A stretch of 64,000 bases of DNA. It comes from Streptomyces caatingaensis. GTDB lineage: Bacteria; Actinomycetota; Actinomycetes; Streptomycetales; Streptomycetaceae. The stretch's first letter is position 1; each line of letters begins with the position of its first letter. The stretch lies in the NCBI RefSeq assembly GCF_001187435.1, contig NZ_LFXA01000018.1, positions 682,001 to 746,000 of the forward strand, read 5' to 3'. The position numbers were made by a program, and so were the translations under genes. Under the pieces are notes generated by a model. That model saw only the letters and a program-made list of their open reading frames with translations. It did no database searches and was not told the origin of the DNA. Positions 17,401 to 27,700 of this stretch are shown in pieces.

Positions 17401-18806
17401 GTGCCGTGCAGGGTGCCCTGGACGGGGAAACATGCGCCGGACTGGCCCAGCGCGAGCAGCCGTGCGGTTTCCGTCGCGTCGATCAGCGGGAGCCGGGACA
17501 GCGGTGTGTCCGGAGCGGCGGCCGCGCCCCGCAGCAGTGTCTCGTACTGCTCCAGCAGGCGCGCTGCGGTGCCTTCTTCGAAGAGCGCGGTGTCGTACTC
17601 CAGCGTGACGGTCAGGCCCTCGGGGAGCTTGCTGACCGACATCAGCAGGTCGAACTTGGCGGTGCCGTTGTGCACGTGCAGCGGCTGGACCTCCAGGCCC
17701 GGCAGCCGCAGCCCGTCGGCGGGGGCGTTCTGCAGCACGAACATGGTCTGGAAGAGGGGGGCACGGTTGCTCTCCCGGCCGGGGCTCAGCTCCTCGACGA
17801 CCTTCTCGAACGGCACGCTCTGGTGCGCGTAGGCACCCAGGGCCTTCTTGCGCACCCGGCGCAGCAGCTCGCCGAACCCGGGATCGCCGGACAGGTCGAT
17901 GTGGAGCGCCACGGAATTGACGAAGAAGCCGATCAGCTTCTCCAGGTCCTCGCTGGTGCGCCCGGCGATCGGGCTGCCGACGACCACGGAACGCTGTCCG
18001 CCCCAGCGGCCCAGCAGAGCGGCGTACCCGCCGAGCAGGACCATGTACGGGGTGACACCGCCGGCCCGGGCCAGCGCCGCGACGGCATCGGCGCAGTCGT
18101 CGGGGAGGACCCGGCTGACGGTGGCGCCTCGGTATGTGGCGGTCTCCGGTCGGGTGCGGTCCGTGGGCAGTTCGAGGACCGGCAGATCCCCGGCCAGTGC
18201 GCCGCGCCAGTGAGCGAGATCATCGGCCATGTCGCCCGAGGCGAACGCCGCGCGTTGCCGGGCGGCGAAGTCCGCGTATTGCAGCGGCAGTTCGGACAGG
18301 GTGACAGCGCGTCCTTCGAGCGCCGCCGTGTAGCGCTCGCCCAGTTCCCGCATCAGCACCCCAACCGACCAGCCATCGAAGGCGATGTGGTGCACGGTCA
18401 CCGCGAGGATGTGGTGGCGCTCGCCGAGCCTCGCCAGGGCGGCCCGCATCAGGGGCGCCCGGTCGAGATGGAGGGGGGTCCGGGCCTGCTCCCGCAGCCA
18501 GTCCTGGGCGGACGCCTCTGCCAGGGTGGCGTCGGGGCCGCTCAGGTCGGTGAGCGGGACAGACAGGTCGACGGCGTCGGAGACCTGCTGTACGGGATGC
18601 CCGTCCACCACGGTGACCGCGGTACGCAGCGCGTCGTGCCGGCGCAGTATGCCGCGCAGCGCGCCGGTCAGCGCGGCCACGTCCAGGTCGCCGGTCAGTC
18701 GCACGGCCAAGGGAATGTTCTGGAGTGCCGTCCCCGGGGTCAGCTGTTCCAGGAACCAGATACGTTCCTGGGAGAAGGACAGGGGGGCAGTTGGAGACGG
18801 GGTCAT
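14448..18806 (-). CDS. NRPS termination module C-A-T-R (thioester reductase)
   Basis: The protein has 1452 residues. The condensation domain (1-430) carries intact HHIAFDGWS (~139). The adenylation domain (~455-955) shows YTSGSTGTPKGV (~617), FDVSVWELW (~660), NMYGITETTVH (~757), KVRGYRIEAGEI and NGKVDR. The carrier domain has LGGHSLL (~1012). The C-terminus is a reductase of the short-chain dehydrogenase type with GATGFLGAFLLREL (~1100) and YTQSKW (Tyr/Lys, ~1255), which uses NAD(P)H to release the chain as an aldehyde or alcohol. The pocket reads D-V-W-N-I-A-M-V-H-K, eight of ten positions of the threonine code, so a Thr-like substrate is likely. The ATG at 18806 has GGAGGG upstream and overlaps the PKS B stop. 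No thioesterase domain follows, which makes reductive release the probable end step. Confidence 0.95.
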   Translation of the reverse strand: MTPSPTAPLSFSQERIWFLEQLTPGTALQNIPLAVRLTGDLDVAALTGALRGILRRHDALRTAVTVVDGHPVQQVSDAVDLSVPLTDLSGPDATLAEASAQDWLREQARTPLHLDRAPLMRAALARLGERHHILAVTVHHIAFDGWSVGVLMRELGERYTAALEGRAVTLSELPLQYADFAARQRAAFASGDMADDLAHWRGALAGDLPVLELPTDRTRPETATYRGATVSRVLPDDCADAVAALARAGGVTPYMVLLGGYAALLGRWGGQRSVVVGSPIAGRTSEDLEKLIGFFVNSVALHIDLSGDPGFGELLRRVRKKALGAYAHQSVPFEKVVEELSPGRESNRAPLFQTMFVLQNAPADGLRLPGLEVQPLHVHNGTAKFDLLMSVSKLPEGLTVTLEYDTALFEEGTAARLLEQYETLLRGAAAAPDTPLSRLPLIDATETARLLALGQSGACFPVQGTLHGTFEEQARRRPDATALTFEGHHLSYAELDSRANALAARLRDLGIDTESLVGLYLNRSPDTVVSILAVLKAGAAYVPMDAAYPGPRVARILSDARPSVLVVHDALRDRLPEYDGHLLVVDGQDVPAQSPAAPQAAAPLGPDNAAYVIYTSGSTGTPKGVQITHANVLRLFAATREQYRFDHHDVWPLFHSYAFDVSVWELWGALLHGGRLVVVPDATARDAEAYRELVRAEGVTVLNQTPSAFVHFSAADARCAPDELALRWIIFAGEALEPGSLKGWFARHGDRTPRLVNMYGITETTVHVTVREMTRDDLTPARRSPIGRPMPDLALYVLDGHLQPVPVGTTGELHVGGPGLARCYFGAPALTADRFVPDPFGATPGGRLYRSGDLARITPEGEIEYLGRADHQIKVRGYRIEAGEIESQLLDHPAVDSAVVMPQRDPGGDLRLIAYVTYHGQQVSGEALRGLLAERLPGYMLPWRIVVLDTLPLTVNGKVDRAALPEPGSERPFATTAYAEPRDATERAVADAFAAVLGLDRVGVQDNFFDLGGHSLLATRLVFRLREDLSTELPLRTLFEIPTVEGIAAAVRRSGGSGVLPHDLARVLAAEAQPPGGLTGFRTPDPQVLTKPADVLLTGATGFLGAFLLRELIRTTDADVHCLVRAEDGYRARQRIEATARRYGVWDEETARRIRPVVGDLSAPGLGLAAPEADRLAHTVDAIYHCGASVNLVYPYEQLRAANVDGTKELVRLADRSGRAPLHYISTVGVFAAPPAHGGAARETDVTGPAGQLRQGYTQSKWVGEQVVLKAAAAGLPVTVHRPSRIAGDSRSGACQTDDYLWRVIKGCVQAGAYPADARVLTDLVPVDHVSAAVVALSHDPRAIGRVHHLVNPHPVPLSEVLGHVRAFGYELTGLTFAEWARAIAADTDNAAYPLLGVLEAGSGSDGGLRFDQGDTAALLDATPLRCPVLDADLMHRYLTHFVRTGFLPATA

Positions 18807-21787
18807 CGTCCCTCCGTGTGGTCCGTGGAGCTGCGGCCGGCCTCGCCGCCGAGTGCCGTAACGAGCTTGGCCATGCGCTCCAGGGACGGGTCGTCGAGCA
18901 GGTCGTCCAGCGGGACCCGGACGCAGAAGATGCGGTGGATGCGGGTGGCCAGCTGAGTGGCGAGCAGGGAGTCGCCGCCGAGGGCGAGGAAGTCGTCGCA
19001 CGGGGCGATGTCCGTGACGCCGAGCAGTTCGCTCCACAGCCGGCTCATGCGCGCTGTGACTCCATCGAGGTGCGCGTCGCCGGGCGCGGGCGCCACGGCG
19101 GGGGCAGTGGCGGAGGCGGCGGCCGGCGTGGGTGAGGCGGCCTGGTCATCACCACCGAGGAGCGGCGGTTCCTCGAACGGCCGGGCCCAGTGGGTGCGCC
19201 GCTGGAAGGGGTACGTGGGCAGCGGGACGGTACGCCGTTCCTCACAGGCGGCGAATGCCGCCCAGTCCACGTCGACGCCGTGCTCCCACAGCCGGGCCAC
19301 CGCGCTCAGCAGAATCCGGCCGTTGGAGCCGTTCTGCCGCGCTCCGCGGACGGTGTGGGCCGTGACCGTGCCGGGCCCCGCCACCTGGGCCGCGAACCGG
19401 CTCATGGCACGGCCGGGGCCGACCTCCAGCAGCAGCGGGTTCCCGGCGCCGGAGAGCGTGCGCAGGCCGTCGGCACAGCGCACCGGTCGACGTGCCTGCT
19501 CGGCCCAGTAACCCGGGTCGGTCGCCTGCGCGCCCGTGATCCAGGTGCCGGTGAGGCCGGACACGAAGGGGATGGCCGGCTCGCGCCGGGGCACTTGGGC
19601 CACCAGCTCTGCGAAGGGCTCGAGCATCGGGTCCAGCGCGGGGGAATGGAAGGCGTGCGACGTCTGCAGGATCCGGGTCTGCACACCGCAGGCGTCCAGT
19701 TCCCCTGCGGCGGCCGCGACCGCTTCGTGGGTACCCGACAGCACGCACTGGCGCGGGGAGTTGACCGCTGCGAGGACGAGCCCGGGCCGCTCCAGCGCCA
19801 GCGCCTCGTCCTCTCCGAGCTGCACGGCCAGCATGCCGCCCGGCGCCATCCGGGACATCATCCTGCCGCGGGCCGCCACCAGCCGCAGCGCGTCTGGCAG
19901 GTCGAAGACCCCCGCCAAGCAGGCAGCCACCCACTCTCCCAGGCTGTGACCGAGCATTCCGGCGGGACGCACCCCGAACGTGACCAGGGAGCGGGCGAGG
20001 GAGTACTCGACCGCGAACAGGGCAGGCTGCGCCAGCTCAGTCGCGGTGAGCGGGTCGGGACCGGCGCCGTCGGCCGCCCAGGTGAGCAGATCACGCAGGT
20101 CCTGGCCGATCTCCGGGTGCAGGATCCGTGCGCAGCGGCCGATCTCCTCGGCGTAGGCGGGTTCGGTGCGCAGCAGATCCACCGCCATGCCGCTGTACTG
20201 GCTGCCCTGCCCAGGGAAGAGGAAGGCCACCCCGGCCCCTTCCGTCACGGGCCGGGCCGGGGCGGTGCCGAGCGCCGCCGCCGCGTCCTGCGGGTCGTGG
20301 CAGACGACGGCCGTACGGTGGCCGAAGGCGCGCCGCCCGCGCTGCAGTGTGTGCGCGATGTCGGGGAGATCGGACGCGGTCGTACCGTGCAGTGCGGTCA
20401 CCAGCTGCCGACGGGCCTGTTCCAGGGCTTCGGGGGTACGGGCCGACACCGGAAGCACCTGGTACTCGCGCACCCGGCGGTCGTCAGCCCGGTCGCGTGC
20501 CGGGGGCTCCTCCAGCACGACGTGGACGTTGGTGCCGCCGACCCCGAAGGAGCTGACACCGGCCCGGCGCGGTCCGTCTCGGCGTGGCCACGGCCGGGCG
20601 TCGGCGTTGACCGCGAAGGGGCTGTCGGACGCGGCCCGCGGGTTGGGGGTGCGGTAGTGCACGGTGGGCGGCACCTGGCCGTGCCGGACGGCCAGTACGG
20701 CCTTGATGAGTCCGATCACGCCGGAAGCCGCGTTCAGGTGGCCGAGGTTGGATTTGACCGACCCCACCAGCACGGACCCGCGGGGGGCTCCCGCGGCGCG
20801 GAACACCTCGTCCAGGGCGGCGAGTTCGATGGGATCGCCGACTGGTGTGCCCGTTCCGTGCGCTTCGACGTAGCCGACGGTTTCGGGCCCGACGCCTGCG
20901 ACTCGGTACGCCTCGGCGATCACTTCGGCCTGGCCGTCGACGCTCGGGGCGGTGTAACCGACCCGGCGCGCACCGTCGTTGTTGACCGCCGCGCCGAGGA
21001 TGACGGCGTGCACCGTGTCCCCGTCCGCGAGGGCGTCCTCCAGGCGTTTGAGAGCGATGACCCCGACACCGCTGCCGAAGACCGTGCCCCGGGCGTCGGC
21101 GTCGAAGGGCCGGCAGTGGCCGTCGGGGGACAGGATCCCGCCGTCCTCGTGGACGTAGCCCCAGTCCTCCGGCAGCTTCAGGGCGGCACCCCCGGCCAGG
21201 GCCATGTCACATTGGAAGTCCAGCAGAGACTGGCATGCCTGGGCCACCGCCACCAAGGAGGTGGAGCACGCGGTCTGCACGGACATCGCCGGGCCGGTCA
21301 GCCCCAGCCGGTAGGCCGTGCGGGTCGCCAGGTAGTCCTTGTCATTGCCGTGCAGGAGCGCCGCGGGGTACTCCCGCAGCAGGTTCGAACGCCGGTAGTG
21401 CGGCAGCACGTTCAGCGCCAGATAAGTGTTTACGCCACAGCCGCCCCACACGCCGATCCTGCCGTCGTAGCGCGCGGGGTCGCATCCGGCGTGCTCCAGC
21501 GCCGTCCAGCAGTGTTCGAGGAACAGCCGGTGCTGGGGGTCGGTCAGCTCGGCCTCGCGCGGCGTCATCCCGAAGAACTCCGCGTCGAAGTCTCCGGGGC
21601 CTTCCAGCGGTGCCGCGGCGGGGACGTAGCCGTCCGGCTCGTCCCCCGTGACGGAGAGCCGCACGATCGACTCGCGTCCGGCCAGGAGGTTGTCCCACAG
21701 TCCGTCGGCGTCCTGGGCGCCCGGCACCCGGCAGGCCAGTCCGACCACCGCGATGCGGTCGGGTCCATCATCAGGCGTGGTGTCCAC
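18803..21787 (-). CDS. Type I PKS module B (KS-AT-ACP)
   Basis: The protein has 994 residues. The ketosynthase has VQTACSTS (Cys ~172), EAHGTGT (~307) and KSNLGH (~344), all catalytic residues present. The acyltransferase has GHSLGEW (~612) and HAFHS (~712), the usual malonyl-CoA signature. The ACP has LGGDSLLAT (Ser ~941). There is no KR, DH or ER, so it adds an unreduced malonyl unit and leaves a beta-keto group. The start is a GTG at 21787 with a GAGAGGAG site, lying 17 bp inside the upstream NRPS gene. The stop overlaps the C-A-T-R start (ATGA). It sits between NRPS modules two and three of the inferred line. Confidence 0.95.
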   Translation of the reverse strand: MDTTPDDGPDRIAVVGLACRVPGAQDADGLWDNLLAGRESIVRLSVTGDEPDGYVPAAAPLEGPGDFDAEFFGMTPREAELTDPQHRLFLEHCWTALEHAGCDPARYDGRIGVWGGCGVNTYLALNVLPHYRRSNLLREYPAALLHGNDKDYLATRTAYRLGLTGPAMSVQTACSTSLVAVAQACQSLLDFQCDMALAGGAALKLPEDWGYVHEDGGILSPDGHCRPFDADARGTVFGSGVGVIALKRLEDALADGDTVHAVILGAAVNNDGARRVGYTAPSVDGQAEVIAEAYRVAGVGPETVGYVEAHGTGTPVGDPIELAALDEVFRAAGAPRGSVLVGSVKSNLGHLNAASGVIGLIKAVLAVRHGQVPPTVHYRTPNPRAASDSPFAVNADARPWPRRDGPRRAGVSSFGVGGTNVHVVLEEPPARDRADDRRVREYQVLPVSARTPEALEQARRQLVTALHGTTASDLPDIAHTLQRGRRAFGHRTAVVCHDPQDAAAALGTAPARPVTEGAGVAFLFPGQGSQYSGMAVDLLRTEPAYAEEIGRCARILHPEIGQDLRDLLTWAADGAGPDPLTATELAQPALFAVEYSLARSLVTFGVRPAGMLGHSLGEWVAACLAGVFDLPDALRLVAARGRMMSRMAPGGMLAVQLGEDEALALERPGLVLAAVNSPRQCVLSGTHEAVAAAAGELDACGVQTRILQTSHAFHSPALDPMLEPFAELVAQVPRREPAIPFVSGLTGTWITGAQATDPGYWAEQARRPVRCADGLRTLSGAGNPLLLEVGPGRAMSRFAAQVAGPGTVTAHTVRGARQNGSNGRILLSAVARLWEHGVDVDWAAFAACEERRTVPLPTYPFQRRTHWARPFEEPPLLGGDDQAASPTPAAASATAPAVAPAPGDAHLDGVTARMSRLWSELLGVTDIAPCDDFLALGGDSLLATQLATRIHRIFCVRVPLDDLLDDPSLERMAKLVTALGGEAGRSSTDHTEGR

Positions 21788-24700
21788 CGCTGTGCTCCTC
21801 TCTCAGACGGCGGCGCCGCTGCGCCCGTCGGTCGTTGCGGTACGCGGCCTTCTCGGCCGCGTCGTGTGCCCGCCGGGCGGTGTCCTGTTCGTCGTCGCCG
21901 AGCGCTTTGGCCAGCGCGGCGACCGTGGGGTGGCGGAAGAGTTCGACGACGGTGAGCGTGCGTCTCAGTTCGCCTTCCAGGAGTGCCTGCAGGCGTACGA
22001 CAAGCAGGGAATGGCCTCCGAGGTCGAAGAAGTTGTCCTCGCGTCCCACGTGGTCGATCTGCAGCAGGCCGCGCCACAGTTCCGCCAGCCGCTGCTCCAG
22101 GCCCGGCGTCGGCGCGGTGCCCGGTGCCGTGACCCGGTCGGTCCGGTCAGCCCGCAGGTCCCGCAGCGCGCGCTCGTCGACCTTGCCGTTGGGTGTCAGT
22201 GGCAGGCCGTCGATGACACTGACGGTCGTGGGGACGAGGTACTCCGGAAGGCGCTGTGCCGCGTAGGCCCGTATCACGCCCGCGTCGAGGCCGGGGGCGT
22301 CGTCGCCTCCGGCGACGACGTAGGCGTGCAGTACGGTCTCGCCGCCGGAGTCGGTTCCGGCCAGGATCCGGACATCGCCGACTCCGGGGTGCGTGCGCAG
22401 CACGGCCTCCGCCTCGGCCGGCTCCACGCGGTAACCGCGCACCTTGAACTGACGGTCGGCACGGCCCGCGAACATCACGGTGCCGTCCGCCCGCAGCCGG
22501 CCCAGATCGCCGGTGCGGTAGAGACGCTCGCCCGGACCGGTGTGCCGACCGGTGGTGAAGGCACGCGCGGTGGCCTCTTGGTCGTCCAGGTAGCCGTCGG
22601 CCAGGTGTGTGCTGCGTACCGCGATCTCGCCCAGCTCGCCCACGGCGGCCCGCTCCGTGCCGCGCAGCACGAGGAGTTCGCTGCCGTCGATGCCGCGGCC
22701 CAGCGGCTGCTGTCCTGCGGGGTGGTCGCCCACGATGTGGTAGGCGTGCGCCTGCGGGGTCTCGGTGGTTCCGTAGAAATTGACGACGGTGACGCCCGGC
22801 GCGAGCCTGCGCATCACCTGTACCTCGTGTGCGGTCAGCACGTCGCCGCCGAAGAACGCGTAGCGCAATGCCGGCAAGCAGCCCTTGGGCAGGCCCGCGA
22901 GGAAACGCACCATGGGCGGCGTCAGGTGAAGCACCGTCACCTCGTTGTCCGCCAGCCAGGCGGCCAGGGTTTCCGGAGCTGCGAGTTGCTCCGGGGAGGG
23001 AATCCCGACCGGGGCACCGAGGGCCAGCGGCACGAACAGATCGCGCAGCAGCGGGTCGTGGCTGAGGCCGGAGGTGAGCGCGAAGCGGTCCTGCGGTCCG
23101 ACCGCGAAGGTCCGGGCGTACCAGTCCACGAAGTGGGCCAGCGGGCCATGGGGGCCCACGACTGCCTTGGGCACTCCGGTCGAGCCTGAGGTGAAGGCAA
23201 TGTAGGCGGTGTCCTCAGGCCGGGCGGACGGGTCGGCGAACGCCTCGGCGCTGGCGGCGGGCACCGTGCCGTCGCTCTCGATGTGCAGTACGGTCGCCGG
23301 ACGCGGTCCGGGAACCTCGGGTGCGTCCCCATTGCCGCCGACCTCCACCCAGACGCGGGCGGCCACCTTCCGAGCGGTGACCGACTGGCGGGCGGCCGGG
23401 TGACTACGGTCCAGGACCGCGAAGGCGGCCCCGACCCGCAGGGTGCCCAGGAGTGCCACGGCGAGCCCCGCGCAGCGTGCGCTGCGGACGGCGACCCGGT
23501 CACCCCGGCTGACGCCGGCGGCCTGCAGCCGCTCGGCCAGCGCTGCCGAGCGGCGTTCCAACTCCGCGTAGCTCAGGCTGCCTGCGGAGTGCAGCAGTGC
23601 GACGGAGTCCGGGGTGCGCCGCGCGGCCCGGAGGAACTTCTCGTGTACGGCACCCGACCAGGGCACGGCTACAGGCAGGGCGGGCGTTTCCGCGGCGGGC
23701 CGGGTAGATCCGGCGGGCAGGCCATCGGCCCGCAATGTCTCGATCGGCCGGTCCGGGTCCGCCACGGCCTGAACGAGCAGCGCGCACAGCTGATCGAGGA
23801 GGGCTCGCATGGAGTCGTCCGCGAACAGGTCCGCTGAATAGACCAGTTCGAGGTCGATGCGGCCGTCCCGGGGCTTGGCGTACAGGGTCAGGTCGAACTT
23901 GGAGGTGGTGTCCCGGGCTTCGACCAGCCGGGTGCGCAGGCCGGGGAGTTCGGCCTCGAAGTCGTCCAGGTTGTGCATGTTGAACATGACCTGGAACACC
24001 GGGGTGCGGGACATGTCACGTCGCGGGGCGAGGCGCTCCACCAGTTCCTCGAACGGCACGTCCTGGTGGGCGTCGGCGTCCAGCGCGGTGCGCCGCACCC
24101 GTGCGAGCAGCTCGGTGAAGCTCGGCGCCCCCGAGATGTCGGTCCGGATGACGACCGTGTTGACGAACAGCCCTATGGTGTCTTCCACTTCGCGGCGCAC
24201 TCGCCCCGCGACCGGCATGCCGACAAGGACCTCCTGCTGGCCCGACCAGCGGGAGAGCAGGAGGTTGAAGGCCGCCAGCAGAACCATCGACGGGGTGGCG
24301 CCGTGGCGCGTCGCCAGCTCGGTGAGGGCTGCGGTCAGCTCGGTGCCCAGGCTGTGTGCGGCGCTTCCGGCCGTCCGCCCGGAGAGTTCACCGCGCGGGA
24401 AGTCCGTGGGCAGTTCCAGGGCGGGCGGGCTGCCGGCGAGCCGGCGCTGCCAGTGGGCGAGCGCAGCCGCTGCCTCGGGCGCGCTGTGGCGTTGTCGTTG
24501 CCATACGGTGAAGTCGGCGTACTGAACACCCGGCTCCGGCAGCGGTGAGGGGCGTCCTGCCGCGAACGCGGCGTACAGGGCCCCGAGTTCGCGCAGCAGG
24601 ATGCGCATGGACCAGCCGTCCGACACGATGTGGTGCAGGGCCAGCAGCAACACGTGGCGGGTGGCGCCGAGTCTGACAAGGGCGGCTCGCATCGGGGCGC

Positions 24701-27700
24701 GAGTCAGGTCGAACGGTTCCGCGGCGAAGGCGGCGGAGCGCTTCGCCAGCTCCTGTGCGTCGGTGAGTTCGCTCAGTGGCATCACGTCGTCCGGCACAGG
24801 CGCGACCACCTGGCGGGGCTCGCCCGCTGTGGCGGTGAACACCGTGCGCAGCGCCTCGTGTCTACGCACCACCTCGGTCATGGCGGTGCGGAGTGCCGTG
24901 ACGTCCAGTTCGCCGTGCAGGTGCAGCTCTCCGGCCACGTGGTAGGCGGGGTCACCCGGCTGCAGCTGTTCGAGGAACCACAGCCTGCGCTGGGCGAAGG
25001 AGAGTTCCGTTCCGCGCTCGTCGCGCGGCGCGGCTTCGATGGCGCCGCCGGGTCCCTCGCTGCGCCCGTCGCCGTCGAGCGCGGCCACTTGGTGCTGCAC
25101 CCGCTCCGCGAGACTTTCGATGGTTCGCGCCTCGAACAGTTCGCGCAGCGGCAGCTCGACACCGAGGACGTCCCGCAGCCGGGCCGCAACACGTGTGGCG
25201 AGCAGGGAGTGCCCGCCCAGTTCGAAGAAGTTTTCCCGGATGCCGACCCGTTGCACGCCCAGGACCTCGCTCCAGATCTCCGCGATGTCCCGTTCCACCG
25301 GCGTGCGGGGTTCTCCGCCGGCCAGCGTTTCCGCGGCGCGCTCCAGATCCGGCTCGGGGAGCCGCTCGCGGTCCAGCTTGCCGTTGGGGTTGAGGGGAAA
25401 ACGGTCCAGTACGACGACGAAGGCGGGCACCATGGCAGCCGGCAGGGTCTCGGCGACATACGTCCGCAGTGCGGCGCCGTCCACGGTGTGCGCTATTCCT
25501 TCGCGCAGGGTGACGTAGCCCACCAAGTGGAGGTCGCCGGCCCGGGAGGGACGAGCGAGAACCACGGCACGGCGTACGGCCGGATGGTCGGCCAGCACGG
25601 TTTCGACCTCGCTCGGCTCGATACGTACACCACGGATCTTGACCTGGTGATCGTTGCGGCCCAGGTAGTGCAGGACGCCGCTGCCGTCCCAGCGCACCCG
25701 GTCGCCCGACCGGTAGAGCCGTTGGCCCGGCTCGGTGGAGAACGGGTCGGGCACAAAGCGGTCGGCGGTGATGTCGGGACGGCTCTGGTAGCCACGGCCG
25801 ACGCCCAGACCGCCGATGTAGAGTTCGCCGACCGCGCCGATGGGCACGGGCTGCAGGTTCTCGTCGAGGACGTGCAGTTCCGTTCCCGGCACCGTGCGTC
25901 CGATCGGTGGGGTGCTGCCATCGGCCACCAGAGGCGCCATGGTCGTGCAGAACACCGAGATCTCCGTGGGGCCATACGCGTTGACCATGCGTCGGCCGTC
26001 CCGGGCCCAGCGCTCCACCAGAGCCGCCGAGCACGGCTCGCTGGCCGAGGTGACCTCGGTGACGGAGGGGAGGTCCGACGGGTCGAGGGTGGAAAGGACA
26101 CCGGCGGTGAGATTGAGTGTGGTGATCCGGTCCCGGGCCACCAGGCCGATCAGTGGCGGCCCGGGGCGCAGTTCTTCGCGCGTGGCCAAGTGCAGCGAAC
26201 CGCCGGTGGTCAGGGCGAGCATCCACTCCCACGTGAAGTAGTCGAAACTGATCGACGCGAACTGCAGGACCCGCCGGCCCGGTCGGGGCGGCAGCGCCTC
26301 GCGATGCACCAGGTCGAGGTTGACCAGTCCCTGATGCGTGATCATGGCGCCCTTGGGCCGTCCGGTGGTGCCGGAGGTATAGATCACGTACGCGAGGTCG
26401 TCCGGGCCGGCCGCGGGACCGGTGAGCCGTCCGCCGGAGGCGGGGCGCAGCTCGTCCAGGAACACCACGGGAAGGTCGGTGGGCGGCAGCTGTCCGGCAT
26501 GCCGTCGCAGCGTGAGCAGCAGCGCAGCCTGGCAGTTGTCGAGCATGTACGTCAGGCGGTCGTGCGGGTAGGCCGGATCGAGCGGTACGTAGGCGCCACC
26601 GGCCAAGAGCACCGCCAGCATGCCGACGATCAGTTCCAGGGAGCCTTCCGCGCTGAGGCCGACGCGCACGTCGGGCCCCACGCCCCGTGACTGGAGCTCG
26701 GCGGCCAGGTCGGTGGCGCGTCGCACGAGCTCGCGGTAGGTCAGCGAACGGTCGGCGTGGACGACGGCGAGGGCGTCGGGCGTGCGCTCGGCCTGTTCGA
26801 GAACCAGGTGGTGGGCGCAGCGGTCGCTGCTCTTGGCGCCCTCCGCAAGCCGGTTCCACTGCTGGAGCAGCTGCTGATCGGTGTCCGGGACGGCACGGAG
26901 CAATGCGTGGTCCCGTCCGGGAAAGGCCAGGCACTCCGCCGTCAGGGATGCGAAGGACTCGGCCAGTCGCTTCGCGGTGCTCGGGTCGAACAGGTCGGTG
27001 GCGTACCGCAGGGAGCAGCACAGGTCACCGTCGACCTCCTCGATGAAGAGTGAGAGGTCGTGTTCCGTGCCCTGCACGCTCAGCCCGTACGGCCGCAGCG
27101 TGAGGTCGCCCAGCTCCAAGTGTGCGTCGGTGAACCCCGTGCCGAAGAGCGACAGGCCGCTCTGCGCGGACCACGAGGCGGATTCGTAGTAGAACGCCAC
27201 GTTGAACAAGGGGGAACCGCCGCCCCGGCGGTGGCCGGAGAGCCGCTCGGCCACCAGCGGGAAGGGGTGGTCCTGGTGCTCCAGCGCGCCCAGTGCGTTC
27301 TCGCGCACCTCGTCGACGAGTTGGTCGAAGCTCTGCTGTCGGCCGATGTACGTGCGCAGCACGGTGAGGTTGGAGAAGTACCCCATCACGTCCTGAAACG
27401 CGGCCCGGCTGCGGCCCGAGGACACCGAGCCGACGCACACGTCGTCCTGCCCGGTCCAGCGGTGCATCAGCAGTTGGAAGGCCGCCAGCAGCACGACATA
27501 GGGCGTGGTACGGCGCTCTGTGGCCAGCGCCCTGGCCCGGCCGGTCATTTCCGGGCCCAGCCGGAAGGTGTGCACGGCGCCCAGGTGACTGGGCACGGCC
27601 GGGCGGGGACGGTCGGTGGGCAGGTCCAGCACCGGCACTGCGCCCGCGAGCCGGTCCGCCCAGTACGCCGCGTCCGCCGCGCCCTTCTCTCCCCGAAGCG

